Positions 1-13,300 of a stretch of 64,000 nucleotides of DNA are shown piece after piece; positions within the stretch are counted from its first letter, which is position 1, and every line of letters starts with the position of its first letter. The stretch spans positions 1,364,001-1,428,000 of the forward strand of contig JAIXMG010000004.1 in NCBI GenBank assembly GCA_025201345.1. Reading direction: 5' to 3'. The notes under the pieces were generated by a model that saw only the letters and a list, made by a program, of their open reading frames with translations, had not been told where the DNA came from and made no database searches. This stretch comes from Thamnidium elegans (lineage: Eukaryota > Mucoromycota > Mucoromycetes > Mucorales > Mucoraceae). Position numbers and translations under genes: made by a program.

Positions 1-10
1 ATATAATTGA

Positions 11-1357
11 ATGGAAAGAGATACAATTGTTAATAACAAGCCGGGAAGGCTTGCAATGTTCGCGTTAAAGTTTATGTCTGAAAAATCCTTTCCATACAAG
101 ATATTATTTGGGCCTGATCCACATAAGGTTCGTCCCAAAGTCCTTTTACTCTTAGTTGGTTTAATTGCTGTTAATATTATTGTGTGGGTAGTATCTGTGA
201 TTATATTTAAACCTTACCCTTCTATGATTGCTACAGGCGCACTTGCTTATACTCTTGGTCTTCGTCACGCCGTTGATGCAGGTAAAACATGATTATATCT
301 TTGTGTTCCCTTCTTTTTTTTCTCACAGATTTTAAAATTAATAGATCATATCTCTGCCATTGATAACGTAACCCGTAAGTTACTTAATAACGATCAACAT
401 CCTGTTTGTGTCGGGCTCTTCTTTTCCTTGGGTCACTCTACCGTGGTTTTTATTACCACCATGATTGTAGCCGGTACTGCTAATGCAGTAGCCAATAATA
501 TTGACGACTTCTCTTATATCGGTGGACTTATAGGCACTTCTGTCTCAATTGCATTCTTAGTTTTAATTGCCATCTTGAACATTATTTGTATGGTTGGTGT
601 AATTAAGACAATGCGTAAGGTAAAGAAGGATGGCATATATACTGAATTAGATATTGAAGAATATTTGAGTAACCGCGGTCTTTTGGGTCGTTTCTTTCGT
701 CCTGTTTTTAAATTTGTCAATGCATCCTGGAAAATGTATCCTCTTGGTTTCCTCTTTGGGCTTGGTTTTGATACTGCCTCTGAAGTTACTCTCCTGGGTA
801 TTGCAGCAGTTCAAGGTGCACAAGGCATGTCTATGTGGCTTATTATTCTACTTCCACTTCTTTTCACCTCGGGAATGGCATTGATTGATTCCTTAGATAG
901 TATGTTGATGCTATTCACATATACATGGGCCTATATTAATCCAGTCAGAAAGCTCTTTTATAATTTAACAATTACATCTATCAGTGTTGTTGTTGCTATA
1001 GTCGTCGCTCTCATCGAATTTTTTGCATTAATTGGTGAACAGCTTGAGCTGGATAATGGTTGGTGGAGATTCTGGTATTTCCTCGCTGATAGTTTTGAGT
1101 ATATTGGTATTATCATTATCGGTGCTTTTATTATTACGTATGTTGTAAGTGCTATTATTTATCGCTTTGCTGGATATAGAGATCTGGAGAAGGAGTTCGA
1201 TGATTACAACCCCAAAAAGGTTATCAAACACACTATTCGTGATGACGAAGAGATCCCTGGTAAAGATATTGAAGAAGGAATGAAGACCGAAATCGAAGAA
1301 ATTACTCCACAAAATGAAATGGGCGACCAAGAAAAAAAAAATAGAATCAGAATATAA
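11..1357 (+). CDS. NiCoT-family nickel/cobalt permease
   Basis: High-affinity divalent nickel/cobalt transporter of the HoxN/NixA (NiCoT) family, a polytopic membrane protein. Two exons, 11-281 and 345-1357; removing the 63-nt intron rebuilds the family signature RHAVDADHI (the intron splits the second Asp codon) and gives 427 residues. Other family motifs are FFSLGHSTVV, LGFDTASEV and GMALIDSLDSMLML, with about eight hydrophobic segments. The tail is acidic and hydrophilic. The start at base 11 is the first in-frame ATG, but only ten bases lie upstream, so an earlier exon outside the window cannot be excluded. Family identification is firm; metal preference cannot be read from sequence. Confidence 0.9.
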
Positions 1358-1515
1358 GACAAGCTGCTAAATAAGCTGTGTATTTGTCATGTATAATAAT
1401 AAACCCCATAATTTTCTTGAATAGCAACATTTTTAGTCCGTTATACAATTTAAATAACTTTTATACTTTATCATAACTGTAATTTCCCTCCCTCCTACTT
1501 TTTTAGTTATTTCAA

Positions 1516-2160
1516 ATGAAATCTTCTATTCTCACTATAGTATATTTTTTTAGCCTTTATGTTGTTTCTTTTGTTCTTGCACAAGTTAACATTCCAAGAA
1601 CATCACTTCGTCTATGCGATATAAATACAGGGTCATTCAAGTAGTATCTTATTTCTTATTATTTAGATTTTGTTTTACCAATTTATTTTCTTTAAACTCA
1701 TAGGTTTAACTACATTCGTTTAAATCCAAACCCTCCTGTCAAAGGACAAAAAGCACTCGTTGAATATGGTGGGCATTTAAACGAGAAAGTGCCCCAAGGT
1801 TCTTTCGTAAATTTGTTAGTAAACTATGTTTCTGTTCCGATAATTCAAGAAAGATTTGATCTTTGTAATGACACATTAAAAGTAATAAGAAAATGCTCAT
1901 TCGAGATAGGAAACTATAACCTTTCAACAAGAATAGATGTTCCAGGAAATCTTCGTAAGTATTACAATATGTCTTTTAGCAAATACTAAGAAATATTTAT
2001 AATTGTTATAGCCATAGTAAGTAACGCAACATACAAAAAGTGAATTCATACTCATTATATTTAAACAAAAAAAAAGGGGGACTATGTAGTTCGAGCTGAT
2101 ATTCTTACGCCCCGCGGTAAAAGAATATCGTGCTTGACGTTAAACACTTTTCTTTTTTAA
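1516..2160 (+). CDS. Secreted ML-domain (NPC2-like) lipid-transfer protein
   Basis: Likely phosphatidylglycerol/phosphatidylinositol-type transfer protein of the ML (MD-2-related lipid recognition) family. Four exons, 1516-1640, 1704-1954, 2012-2016 and 2077-2160, join in frame to 154 residues. Residues 1-23 form a signal peptide ending near VLAQ. The ML core follows: LRLCDINTGSF, RLNPNPPVKGQKALVEYGG, FDLCNDTL, KCSFEIGNYNLS and the closing strand DYVVRADILTPRGKRISCL, with cysteines placed as in NPC2. The third exon is only five nucleotides (CCATA). It is needed because a direct exon 2 to exon 4 splice breaks the frame, whereas including it gives the family-like turn NLPIGDYVV. Acts in the vacuole/lysosome lumen or is secreted (known of family). 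Confidence 0.85.
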
Positions 2161-2664
2161 GAAGGCTTATTCAAATTCTCAATTGAGATTTCGTATAGTA
2201 TTTTAACCATACTGCTTATAAAAGGGTTTTTTATATATAAAACTTTACCTAATTCCTTAAAGTGGTTTCTATTGTTTGCCATCTTATAAATAAAAACTGG
2301 ATTAAATTTAATGCGAAAACGCTACAAATAAGGAAAAACAAAATGTTTACTAGATAAAATAGATATTAAAATTACAAAACCACTCATCCTAAAATCAATA
2401 GCCATGCTGGAGAAGGACATGATAACCTTACACTTGTGACACATGTAGAATCACGCGGCACTTGGAAAAAATAATTCGTTTAAATATTGTTAAACTAAAA
2501 ACAAAGAAGACGAAATGGGTATGAAATGTTCATTTATAGATGTTATGCGTTCAAGAAGCAAAAAGTCTTATATGAAATAATGTATTAAATTTTGGCTACT
2601 GTATGAAAATATCTTGCTTCAGTGAGAACCTAAATTTAATATAAAAAAAATAGGTATAGAAGAG
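2161..2664. other. Intergenic, convergent 3' ends
   Basis: Lies between the 3' ends of the ML-domain gene (+) and the oxysterol-binding gene (-). AT-rich; no ORF or RNA structure that I can support. Confidence 0.6.
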
Positions 2665-4355
2665 TTAAGCGGCAATAGATTTAGGTTCGGATATGAGTGC
2701 TTTCTGACCTTGTTTGTTATTATAAGTTTCTTTTGGGGAACTGGATGAGGATTCATGGGAAAACATATATTTTTCCAACTGTTCTTTTGCTTTAGAAAGG
2801 TTATTGTAATCAAGTCTATTTATAATAAGTTTGTGTTAATTTTTTTTTTATGAATTGATGATAACCATAAAGAAATAAATACCCATTAACACCCTTAAAT
2901 TCGTATTCTGCCTTTTTATTTATATCAAAAAAGCGAGGTTGCCATTGAATGCCTTGTTTCTGACGAGCAGCAGTTTCCTCACGTTGTCTATTTTCAATAA
3001 AAGTTTTTTCATCCGTAGCATAGTCCATATTGTTTGAGGCTAATCCTGCCGTCACCTTTGACCAAAGTCTATTATAAAAAAATTGTATTTAGTTAGGTTG
3101 ATCAGCATATAAAATAATACACTTACTTTCGTGATTCATTCCATTCTTGATTATCTAAAGGTTCAACAAGTTTAGAAATAACAGGGTTTTTTTCGACACT
3201 AAAAAAAGATTCCTTTGAGGAATTCTAGTAATAGTATATTATTACACTAGTAATACATGTATATAAAAAAACAAAACAAAAAAAAAAGCTACCTTTCCCT
3301 TAATAAATAGCTCTTGAGTCCAAATACCAGATATTTCATAAAGAACTTCGCCAGTGGACTGCCTCTTAATCTTACCAGATACAGAGTGATTCTCTCCTGA
3401 GAAGTATCCCTATATTTACTCATTAAAAACAAGCCTATATACTCTTTTTAGAGAAAAATGAAACCCTTACCTTTGTTTTAAATTCCAGCTCACAAATAAG
3501 ATCAAGTGAATCACATCTTACAGTAGACTGATCACCCATTTCCATGACCATTTTTCCAACTAGAAAAGTATAATTAACATTAGAAGGACTTAAACTATAT
3601 ATAAAAAGATAAATCTTACACAAAATACCACGAGCGTAAACATTAGGATTCGAAATTTCATAAGTTTCATTCCCCAATTCACTCAAAACAATGCGAGTGT
3701 AACCTTTCATCATTGTAGCAGCGCTATTACCAAGAAATTTGGCTTTAGGATGAGCTTCACCTGTAACAAATATACCTAATTCTGGTAATGAATAAAAGTA
3801 TGCCGTAACAGGAGGATGATGGGATACTTGTTCTGCTATGTACATGGCTTTTTCTCCATTCTTTAACTTATATTCGCAGCGAAAAAATTCTCCAAGAATT
3901 GGATTGTAAGGCTTTTTCACACCCTAATAAATGATATAAAATATCAAAATTATCATTACTGTATACAATTATAAAAATATTTTTTTTTTACCTTGGGTTT
4001 AATATGCCAGCCAGAAAGAAAGAATCGACAAACTTCCACGAACCGTTGCACAGGATCAGTAGTTTTAGATGCTCTAAAATTTTTAGGTTAGTAAATCCTT
4101 TTTAGCTTTTAAATTTGGTTTTTTTTGTTTATACACATACTTGACAACTAATTCGGGGTGACTCATGAAATCAGTGAATTTTTCAAGTAAACTTCTTGGT
4201 TCCAGTACGAAAGTAGGTAAAGTGATACGAGAAAGATCAGTTCCTTTTCTTAGCTGGGCAATAAGTCCCATAATAATACTACGGTTTTCATCCTCCAATA
4301 CTTCTGTATTATCGGCGTCTTCTTCAAACGTAGTTGTACTGTTTTTTCTACTCAT
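2665..4355 (-). CDS. Oxysterol-binding protein, ORD-only (Osh6/7-like)
   Basis: Lipid transfer protein consisting of only the oxysterol-binding-related domain. Eight exons (4355-4141, 4073-3992, 3923-3620, 3559-3471, 3409-3293, 3212-3127, 3068-2883, 2815-2665) keep phase throughout and encode 409 residues, close to the 430-450 of yeast Kes1/Osh6/Osh7. The family fingerprint AEQVSHHPPVTAYF is present, preceded by KPYNPILGEFFRCEY; the N-terminal lid region reads LRKGTDLSRITLPTFVLEP. No PH, ankyrin or GOLD domain and no signal peptide. Family members exchange sterol or phosphatidylserine for PI4P at membrane contacts. The Osh6/7 assignment rests on the NPILGE segment and length and is tentative; the family call is firm. 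Confidence 0.9.
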
Positions 4356-5430
4356 CGTTGTATAGAGTTAAAATGTTGTAAAAGAGAAGAAGAAGAAAAA
4401 TAAAAATAAAAGAAAAAACGTGATTTAACACAAAAAAAATCGGTGGTCTAAAAGTGTTAGCCAATCATAAATAGTGAACTAGAGGAAAATCTTTTTACGG
4501 CTGTCATAATGCAAATTACAGTATAATACAGTTAATACTATGTCTGATACGTGTCTTAAATTATCATTTCAAATAAACATGTAACTCCTGTATATTTTTG
4601 TTTTCTACTGCTGTCAATCATACCTTAATAAGTGTAAATGACTATTGATGTTCCTTTGTAAGTATAAGAATAAAACAGCGACTCTCTTGATTTTATTCCA
4701 AGAATTCAAATCAAGGAATTACTCACATATGATGTCTTTTTTTATAAGAAAAACTGATGATAGTCCGAGAGAAAAAAAAAAGACTAAGAAAAAGAAGATA
4801 CCCAGTGTGAAGGTTCAAAAAAAAGTAATTACCGACCGTCATGCATTCCTTGATCGTTAATGTGATTTTATCAAGCTGAAATATTAGTATTCGAGTCTGC
4901 GTGGCCATTTTTATCAAAAGTTTCTGCAATAGTAACAGTTACGAATTGGTTGTCTCGAATACATATTGTATTGAACTTGCCGTTATATGTAAGTAGAAAC
5001 CAGTAAACTTGATATTTTTACCTTTTTTAATTTTATACTATCGTGATATATACATAATTGCAGCGAAACTTCGCTTGAAAAACGTATATAATAACTCAAC
5101 CTATATTCTATATAGTTTTCTAAATTGTCCGGCTGTTACCACGTGATATATCCAAGTTTTCACCGCAACGTTCCGGTTTTTTATACTCCGGATTTCTAAG
5201 GGAATTCCGGATGCACCTCTTTAAGTATATGCTGCACTCACGTTAGAAATGAACCTTCTTTCTTATCGACACAGGTAATGATTACCATAACGTTAAGCAA
5301 ATGAATACATCAATACTCATGCAACCAACGTTTTTTTTATTCTATTATATTCTTTATTATTTGGATGGATTTTTATTTTTTTTGGATACTTTTTTCTTAA
5401 AATTGATGTTATGGATTATAGTAGACTAGC
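4356..5430. promoter_or_regulatory. Divergent upstream region, S5 side carries CACGTG and TCCGG copies
   Basis: Shared upstream region of the oxysterol-binding gene (-) and ribosomal protein uS7 (+). On the uS7 side there is a palindromic CACGTG at 5140-5145 and four TCCGG cores at about 5128, 5172, 5187 and 5206, the last two as TCCGGA. A similar TCCGG pair occurs upstream of the other ribosomal protein gene of the window. A possible 5'-UTR intron donor (CAG/GTAATG) is at about 5275. The rest has no credible gene; a short lysine-rich ORF at 4645-4860 is not supported. Confidence 0.45.
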
Positions 5431-6165
5431 ATGGTTGCTTTGAATTTACCCGCCGACGTCTTAGCTACTGCTGATGGCACCCGCAAGCTTTTCAACAAGT
5501 GGTCTTATGACGATGTTGAGGTTAAGGATATCTCTCTCCAAGATTATATCCAAATCCGTCAACAAGTTTACTTGCCTCACACCGCTGGTCGTTTCGCTGT
5601 CAAGCGTTTCCGTAAGGCCCAAGTAAGAATTTAAAAAGAAAAAAGGGGGGAGTCCATGTATACTAATAGATTATATAGTGTCCCATTGTTGAACGTTTAA
5701 CCAACGCTCTTATGATGACTGGTCGTAACAACGGTAAGAAGCTCATGGCTGCCCGTATTGTTCAACACGCTTTCGAGATTGTTCATCTTTTGACTGATGC
5801 CAACCCTCTTCAAATCCTCGTTGATGCTATCATCAACTGTGGTCCCCGTGAAGATTCCACCCGTATTGGTTCTCAAGGTACCGTCCGTCGTCAAGCTGTC
5901 GATGTTTCTCCTCTCCGTCGTGTCAACCAATCTATCTCTTTGTTGACCACCGGTTGTCGTGAGTCTGCTTTCCGTAACGTCAAGACCGTTGCTGAATGTC
6001 TCGCTGATGAGTTGATCAATGCCGCTAAGGGTTCTGCTAACTCTTATGCCATCAAGAAGAAGGACGAACTTGAACGTGTTGCCAAGTGTAAGTTTACTTT
6101 TAGTTTTCATTTTACTATTGTATGTACTAACTCTTTTTTCTATCTTTCTTTTAGCCAACCGTTAA
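5431..6165 (+). CDS. rps5: 40S ribosomal protein S5 (uS7)
   Basis: Small-subunit ribosomal protein uS7, which binds the head of the 40S subunit near the E site. Exons 5431-5622, 5679-6087 and 6155-6165 encode 203 residues, matching the family length of about 204. Diagnostic segments include [61 protein letters not shown] and the terminus [14 protein letters not shown]. The last exon is tiny: 11 nt including the stop, supplying part of Ser plus Asn-Arg. Intron 1 shows a perfect TACTAAT branch site at about 5661. Codon use is strongly biased to C-ending codons, as expected for a highly expressed gene. Confidence 0.97.
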
Positions 6166-6427
6166 ATTTACCTTCTCAATTTTATTTTGGCTGTTATTTT
6201 TTCAACAATAAAAAATTATGTAACAAAAAAAAAGATAGTTTTTCATTATGTAAATGTTGGAAAATATTTATTAAGATGGGAAGTTTAGAAATTAACAAGT
6301 AGATCGTGATTTATACGGATTAGTTGATGAGTGCGAGAGTGTAAAGTTTGTGTGTAAGTGCTATGTACTTTTTTTTTTTTATAAAAAAAAAGGTCTATTA
6401 TAATTTTCTTTGGTTGTTATTTATGCA

Positions 6428-9400
6428 TTATTGGTTGTCTTCTTGAGCGTAGTATAATTTTCTTTCGTCAATTTGACGCTCGATGGCTGCTAATTCTGGT
6501 ATTCTTAAATACGCCGATTTATAATATTGCAGGACTTCGTCTAAAGATAGATGAGGGATCAAGTTTCTATAATTATAAAAGAAAAGCTTAATTTACATAT
6601 ACACATAATTATATATTAGACTCACTTTCTAGGTGCCACCTTCAAACAGTGTTCAGCATCCATATGTAAATCCAAAACACAATCATAATGAGCACCAGGA
6701 CTAAATGCAATGCGAAGTGAATATTCTTTATCGGATCCATTATGACGATTGCGTTCATATAATTCAAATGTGATCTGAGTTAAAACTATCATAAACATTA
6801 GTATATCTCGAAACAAAACAAAAAAAAGAGTTAACTATAAGCTTACAATCTAATTCCGGCAAAACAGGACGAGGAAACTTTGTAGGTAATCCAGAAAGAT
6901 ATACCAAGTTAAGAAGGGCGTGTACATGCGATTCTATTTTAATTATTTGTTAATTGATGTATATTATTTAATAATTCGTTTATTGACATACCTTTAGTAA
7001 AATAAAGTCTAGTTTTAGGCTTTTCTGATGACTTGAAATCTTCCATATCTTGTAGAATACTCTTTAATAATGGTAAACCGATCAACATACCAATTGTTTT
7101 CTTTTCTTTTTCACTGATACCATATTCTTGAGGTGCAACAAAATTGAAAAGTACCCGAACGTGAGCGTACAACTTGCGAAGATCAGCACTACAAGTATCC
7201 GAAAATTCGGCGGTACGATAATTTCCATGATCTGAACTATTACTACTAGTTTCTGAAATAGATGAGGCAGCCGATGCTTCAGGGTCACTGAATATAGCCT
7301 CTAAAAATTGACGATTATGTAAAGCATCGTATTTGAGGGAATCATATAATTCAGGAATACCAGAAGGATCAGGACAAGTGGCCTCTTTTTTCACATCAGA
7401 ATCATCACTATCGACAGCTTGAGTAATACAAAAATTGTTAAACATTTTTTCCCAACGCTCTTTAAATAAATTTGGTGATTCAAAGCAACACCAACGACGT
7501 TGTAATTGTTCGACATCTTTTGTAGCCCAATTTAAACGCATGACTACTCTTAAACGAGCCATAATAGCAGAAACCTCTTGAAGGATAACATGAGGTTGTG
7601 CCATATCAGAGGGCCATCCGCATTGAGCTAATAAAACTGACGAAATTTCGTAACCAGGTCGAAGTAAGGCTTTTAATTGTTTCTTTACTGCATCCATTTG
7701 TTCTTTAGCCGCATTACTGTCATCTAACAAATATTTGCTTTCGGATATCACACCTTCAATTGATTCGGGCCGTCCAAGGAAGTAACGAGTGAACACATCA
7801 GCTGATTTATAAAATAAGTAAGCATTATAATATAAATATATAAATATACTACTGTACCTGTGGCACGTACTCTGCGTTCAGAGCTACTCCAAATCTTAAT
7901 ATCGTCTGTAATATGCTTATTTAAAATCTTCATATCCTTTCTAAGGTTTTCACCTAAATCTCGGGATTGATGTAAACCAGCATGAGTAAACTAAAAAAAA
8001 ATATATATATAGCTTATTTTAATAGACTATACTAAAATATATATAATACTAGAGCTATTTACCTCACCGCCCCATTTAACGTTCACTTGTAATTTTCTCA
8101 ATGTATTTGAATCTTTATCAAAAATTGGCTTAACTTGAACTTTAGTACCAGGTAATTCACTCTTCCTTTCCAAGATTTCTTTCAGTGCCAACAATTTGTT
8201 TTCATCTTCCAACTTTTGTTCCAGGCATTGATTGATTGCGTTGGTAACTAACTGTAATTGGTGCTTTTGACGAAACACAACTTCTTGCGTACTTCCTTCT
8301 AAAAGATCAATAAAAGGTTGTGAAACCAAAGAAATTTTATGTTTGTTTTTGGGTGTACGGTCACCATGACGAAATACTGCAGCAAAACCTTTAATCCTCC
8401 ACGAGTTTTCTGGCAAGATCTCACGAGGGATATCGTAAACAGTAGTTGAGGGGCGTCGTTGGACAGAACGCAAGAACGTCTCGCTTAATAATTTAGCGCA
8501 CTGATCGTAGTAATGGTCATTTCCTTTAACAAAACTCCAACCATTAACGTCAATGACGTACGATTTTCCTTTTACTCTTAATAAATCGAGACCACAAATC
8601 ATTTGACCAAATGCCTTAGATACCTTGGCAGCGATCGCCTTTTCTTCATCTGTTAATTCAGTCACATAACGAATTTCTTTACCTTCAGTATTACGCTTTA
8701 CAAGTCCATCAACTGTAGGCGATCTAAAAAAAAAAAATTTAAATTATATATATAACAAACGCATTTTAATTTTATATCCGTACTTTCTCGTTTCGGCATG
8801 AACAAATTGAGAACCAACCGTATATACTTTAACATCTTCGCTATTTTCAGTGACCATCATACTTTCGTAAATCCAAGAACCATCATCAGCAGGTATACTT
8901 AAGTTAGGATCGAATTCACTAGACTTGTTGCCAACCTATAAAGTTGTTTAAATTTTAGTTTAATAATGATAAAATTTAAATAAATAAATAAAATAAAAAA
9001 TACCTTTCTAAACAGACGTCTTCCACCTCCGCCACTAGCTTCATCATAATAAATATTGATGTTGTGGTCTTCGCTATCCGCAGGTTTTTCCAAAAATGTC
9101 TTTGGTAAAAACGTACCGTCTACTTCTATACCATCCTCTTTGATTTTATAATCCTTGGTGTTATGTGCATACTTTCCCAATATACGATTTATATCCATAC
9201 CAGAATGTTCATGAAATGAACGGGCGGCATTGGGATCCACTTTTGCGCCACCATCACGGGATATAACTAACCGAGGAGGAGTAGGTACACCTACTGCGTC
9301 TAAAACCGCAAGAACAATGCGACGGTCCCATAATAGTGACTGCATATATACATCATTGACACAAAAAGGTTTACGAAGATCAACATACTTAATTGCCTTG

Positions 9401-9764
9401 TCAAGAGGAAATCCATCCGAGAAAAAACAGATTAAAAAATCACATCCAGGCCAATTTTCAACCTCTATATGATTTTTTTTAGTTTATATTATATTGTATA
9501 AACTTGCTGTCATACCTTCGTCAAGGATTGTCTTGTCACCAAATATCATTACCTCGAAATCTCCGTACGTAAGCATTCTATCCAAAATACAGCGCATAGG
9601 TTTTGACCTGGCTTTTCTGTCCATGGCACAAATACCAATAACATCTACAGGGATCGATGACTTTAATAAATATTCACTTTATATGTGTATGTATATATAA
9701 TAATCTTACATTGGGATTTGTTAGAATCATTTCTGGCTAAAGGAGTTAATGAGGTTGAAGGCAT
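6428..9764 (-). CDS. vip1: Diphosphoinositol-pentakisphosphate kinase (Vip1/Asp1/PPIP5K)
   Basis: Bifunctional enzyme making and removing the 1-position pyrophosphate of inositol pyrophosphates (1-InsP7/InsP8). Multi-exon on the minus strand. The first exon begins [18 protein letters not shown] at 9764; the second starts with the conserved [16 protein letters not shown] and continues [20 protein letters not shown]. The ATP-grasp kinase half includes [29 protein letters not shown] and [12 protein letters not shown]...[15 protein letters not shown]. The C-terminal half carries the histidine acid phosphatase signature [15 protein letters not shown]. The last exon ends YYAQEDNQ at 6428. About eight or more short introns. 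Homologues regulate polarity, phosphate signalling and dimorphism. Domain order and motifs are unambiguous; some middle exon edges were not resolved individually. Confidence 0.93.
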
Positions 9765-10391
9765 CAATCTCTCTTAGATTATATAGATATATAAAATAAA
9801 AAAAAAAGAAAAAAGGAAAAAAAAAAATATATATGGGAAAAAAAATTACGAACAAGCTTTTTTTTTTTGACAACCTGCAGTTACTTCTCAGGCTACGTTC
9901 ACGTGAGCTTTAAACCAATTAAAAGCGTTAAAAAGTTGGGATAAGCGCGGTAAAATAAAAAGTAATAGTAAGTTCTATTTTACATAAGTAGAACGACTTG
10001 GATAATAAAAGTAAATAAAGGATTTTGGTTAACACTATGATCCAAGTGAGTTTTGCCCAAAATATAGAATAATACAAGTTTTTAAAATGGGGGATACTAT
10101 TTTTTGGAAATTTTTCAAAGTCGCAAAAACAGAGGGAATTTTTTTAGAGTAGTTCTCATACATATATTTAGAGTATATTATTCTTTTCTTTTTTCTTTTT
10201 TTTTTGTGAGTTAAGAGAAGTACATATAAGATTAACCCAAATAATAGCTATATTTTTATTTTTTGTCATCCGGTACCCAAATAACGTTTTATTATTTTAA
10301 GTACACTATTTGTAAGCTATCTTTCTTCTTGGTATTTAAATAAGAGGTAAACATCTTTAAAGTAGCTGATTTATGAAAACGATCTTGTGAT
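9765..10391. other. Intergenic
   Basis: Upstream of vip1 and downstream of the HSPA12-like gene. AT-rich with A and T runs, no coding or RNA signal that I can support. Confidence 0.6.
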
Positions 10392-13300
10392 TTAAAAACG
10401 TACTAATAACATCGGTTCTCCTATTTCCATGATATTTGGTTCGAGGGTATCTTTCCCCGTAAAATACGCAGAAATTGTAAGGGAAGAAGAATAGCCAAAA
10501 TTCTTGAGAGATATTATTATAGGTATAGTGTTATCTGTACTATAGTCATCTCTGTCGAATTTCATAGAGTATGATTTAAATTTGGTATGAAAGTATTCGG
10601 TGGTAATTGGTTCATTTTCTTTTAAATTATAGAAAATAAAAAAATCTAGTGATACTAGCAAGTTAGAAAAAAAAACTATCTTTTAAAAAAAAACTATTAC
10701 ATACCTATAACTATAGTATCATTCATCGAGTCCTTTGCTATCTTGACATAATCTACCTGATTATATTCATGGTTACTGGCGATATCTCCACTTTTAATAA
10801 TCGGAAAAAATGTCTCAGGCGATCCATCGTTTTTACATAACCTGGACACTTTAAAACAATAGCTTTGACAAAAAACTTGCTGTAAAGTACCGATTTGAAA
10901 ACGCCTACTGAGAAAGAGTTGTTGTTCAACGTTTGGTTGTAAAAAATAATTTGCTGGTTCTGATATAACAAAGCATTCCGTTTCGATTCCTTCTTCTATA
11001 TTAAAATTCTCCGTTTTATTCGAAAGTATTTCTTGAATGATAGGTTGAAGTTGTAGGTTATGATTGAAATGAATCAAATTAAAAGCATATTTGATATATA
11101 TATAGTTTCCAAAGAGCTCTTTAATCTTCAATGAAGCAGATACTGTGGTTGCAATATCTTGTAAAACTGGTTTGAGCGATACTTGTATAATATCGTAGAT
11201 TGTTAAACAAACTTTGCATTCACAGGTGCTACTAAATTCTATAACATTTTTATCTGTTATTTGAATGTTTGGATTTTCTTTAAAAATCTAAAACGAGGCA
11301 CAAAATATTAGTATAAATATAATACAATTTATTTAAATTACTTACATTGTCAGAAATAAACGTCTCAAAATCTTTCATAAATTTTTTTCTGGTTCCCATC
11401 GAAAATAATTGAAACACTTCAGAATCTTTACAGCTTTTATGTTCATCGCATAACTGAATTAGGCTTCTTTCCTCGACAATATTTTTCCACATATTTATGC
11501 ACATGGATTTATATATATTCATAATGGGAATTATCTCCTCTTGCAAGACGACAGATTCTTGTTCTTTTTCTTCTGTATTGCAATTAGTAACCACCCTGTT
11601 TAAAGTCAGTTGTATATAATCTTCATGTAGTTGGGACAATATAAAGTACGTATTGAGCGGAAAATCTAATTTAACGTGTGACTTAATTACTGGTAATAAT
11701 CCCTCTCCTTGAGTAATAACTACTAGCTTTTTTGACTCGTCACTCTTATTTATCAGGCCGCTTGCGTATATAACTTCTTGAAAATCTTTTTTAGTACCAA
11801 TTAGATTTTCGAGCATTATCTTTTCAATCGAAATAGCGTAGCCGATGTTTATATTTGTATCATCTGCGTTTGAGATTATACTTAATATTACATCTTTTAC
11901 ATAGGCTAGATACCCCAGTATGTAATTATTGATGTAGTGTTGTTGTGAAACGGATATCACTGCCTTTTTCTTAGAGCTGTCTTTCAATATCTGTCCAATA
12001 TTGAGTATAAAATCTTGGTTTATTAAGGAATCTTGATCTGCAAAGGTCAAATTGAAAATACTATTATATAACTTAGCGATTAGTTATCTTATTCAACATA
12101 CCCCATCATTGCTACTTACTGCTTTTTTTTATCAAAAGGCATTGTGCTCCAAGCTTCATAAATAGAAAGCAAACTAAAATATATTTAAGTCGGGAAACAT
12201 TAAAACTAAAAGTGATAGTTACCTATCATTTGTTGTGGTATGATTATGATCGTATATTCTTTCAATAGATCCATTGTCATTTAAAACCGAAAATGACAGT
12301 AGTACGGATTTGCATGAAACATCTAATGACAAAAGTATTCTTATTAAGTAAAAAAAAAAAAAAAAAAAAAAAGAGTAAATGTTTTACCAATATTGATAAT
12401 AGTATTCGGTTTTGAGTTCGAAAATATGGATGGAGAAATTGCCGGGTTTTCTTCTGTTCTAATGTTTGGCGTACAATACATACTACAGTTTTTAATAGTC
12501 TCAAAAGCGCCCAAAGTAGCTCCTCTAAAAAGACGGGATGGTTCATTGTCAGAGATATAGTCTAATGAAGCTACATGAGATTTGCGATTTGTATTCAACG
12601 TATTATGGGCCAAGGTAGACTCTATCAACTTATTTAAAGTATAATTCTGCCTAAAATTTTCACCGCGTTTATCCGTTAATGTTACAAATCTATAATCTCT
12701 TACGAAATTATTTTGGGCCACAGTTTTTATAACATCATCGATCAATTTTTCAATTTTGCTATGTGAGTCAACCGATTCATGATAATATTGAAATATTTCA
12801 AAAGTTTCATCCCCTTCACAATTGCTTACGTTGTTATAATCTACAAGTTTATTCATGTTAACTATCAGTTTCCTATATATATATATAAAAATTAGTATAC
12901 ATCAAGTTTCTACCATATATGTTTACAAACCCCATATTTTCGTATAAGTCCTGAACAAGAGAATGAACAACTGGGTCATTTTTAGCTGTAAATACGGCTA
13001 TTTTAGTTTTTATAAATGCTGTTATTTCGTCACTAAAATTTTGTGGTGTAATAGAAATTGTTCGAGAGTTTACGACATAAGGAATAAACTTTGATCCTGG
13101 AAAATTAAATAAAGTACTCATAGTACGAACTAAATCTAATTTGATCGTTACTACATTCTTCAGTGAAGTATTGACTCTAGACAAAACTGTATATTGCCCC
13201 CTTTTAAAATGAAGATGTTGTTGTAAATCATAAAATATACACTCTATTTCAGAAATAAATAAAAGTCTGTCGCTGTGGTCGTCTTTTGATATTAAACCTG

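Noticed and set aside
4639..4860. Possible small spliced gene starting MTIDVP with a GTAAGT donor, and a lysine-rich ORF
   Set aside because: The joined product is about 24 residues before a stop; no conserved domain and no second consistent junction.
12060..12120. Splitting the HSPA12-like locus into two separate genes
   Set aside because: Exon phases join perfectly across 12388-12060, no stop or strong start lies between the modules, and the linking exons are all open.
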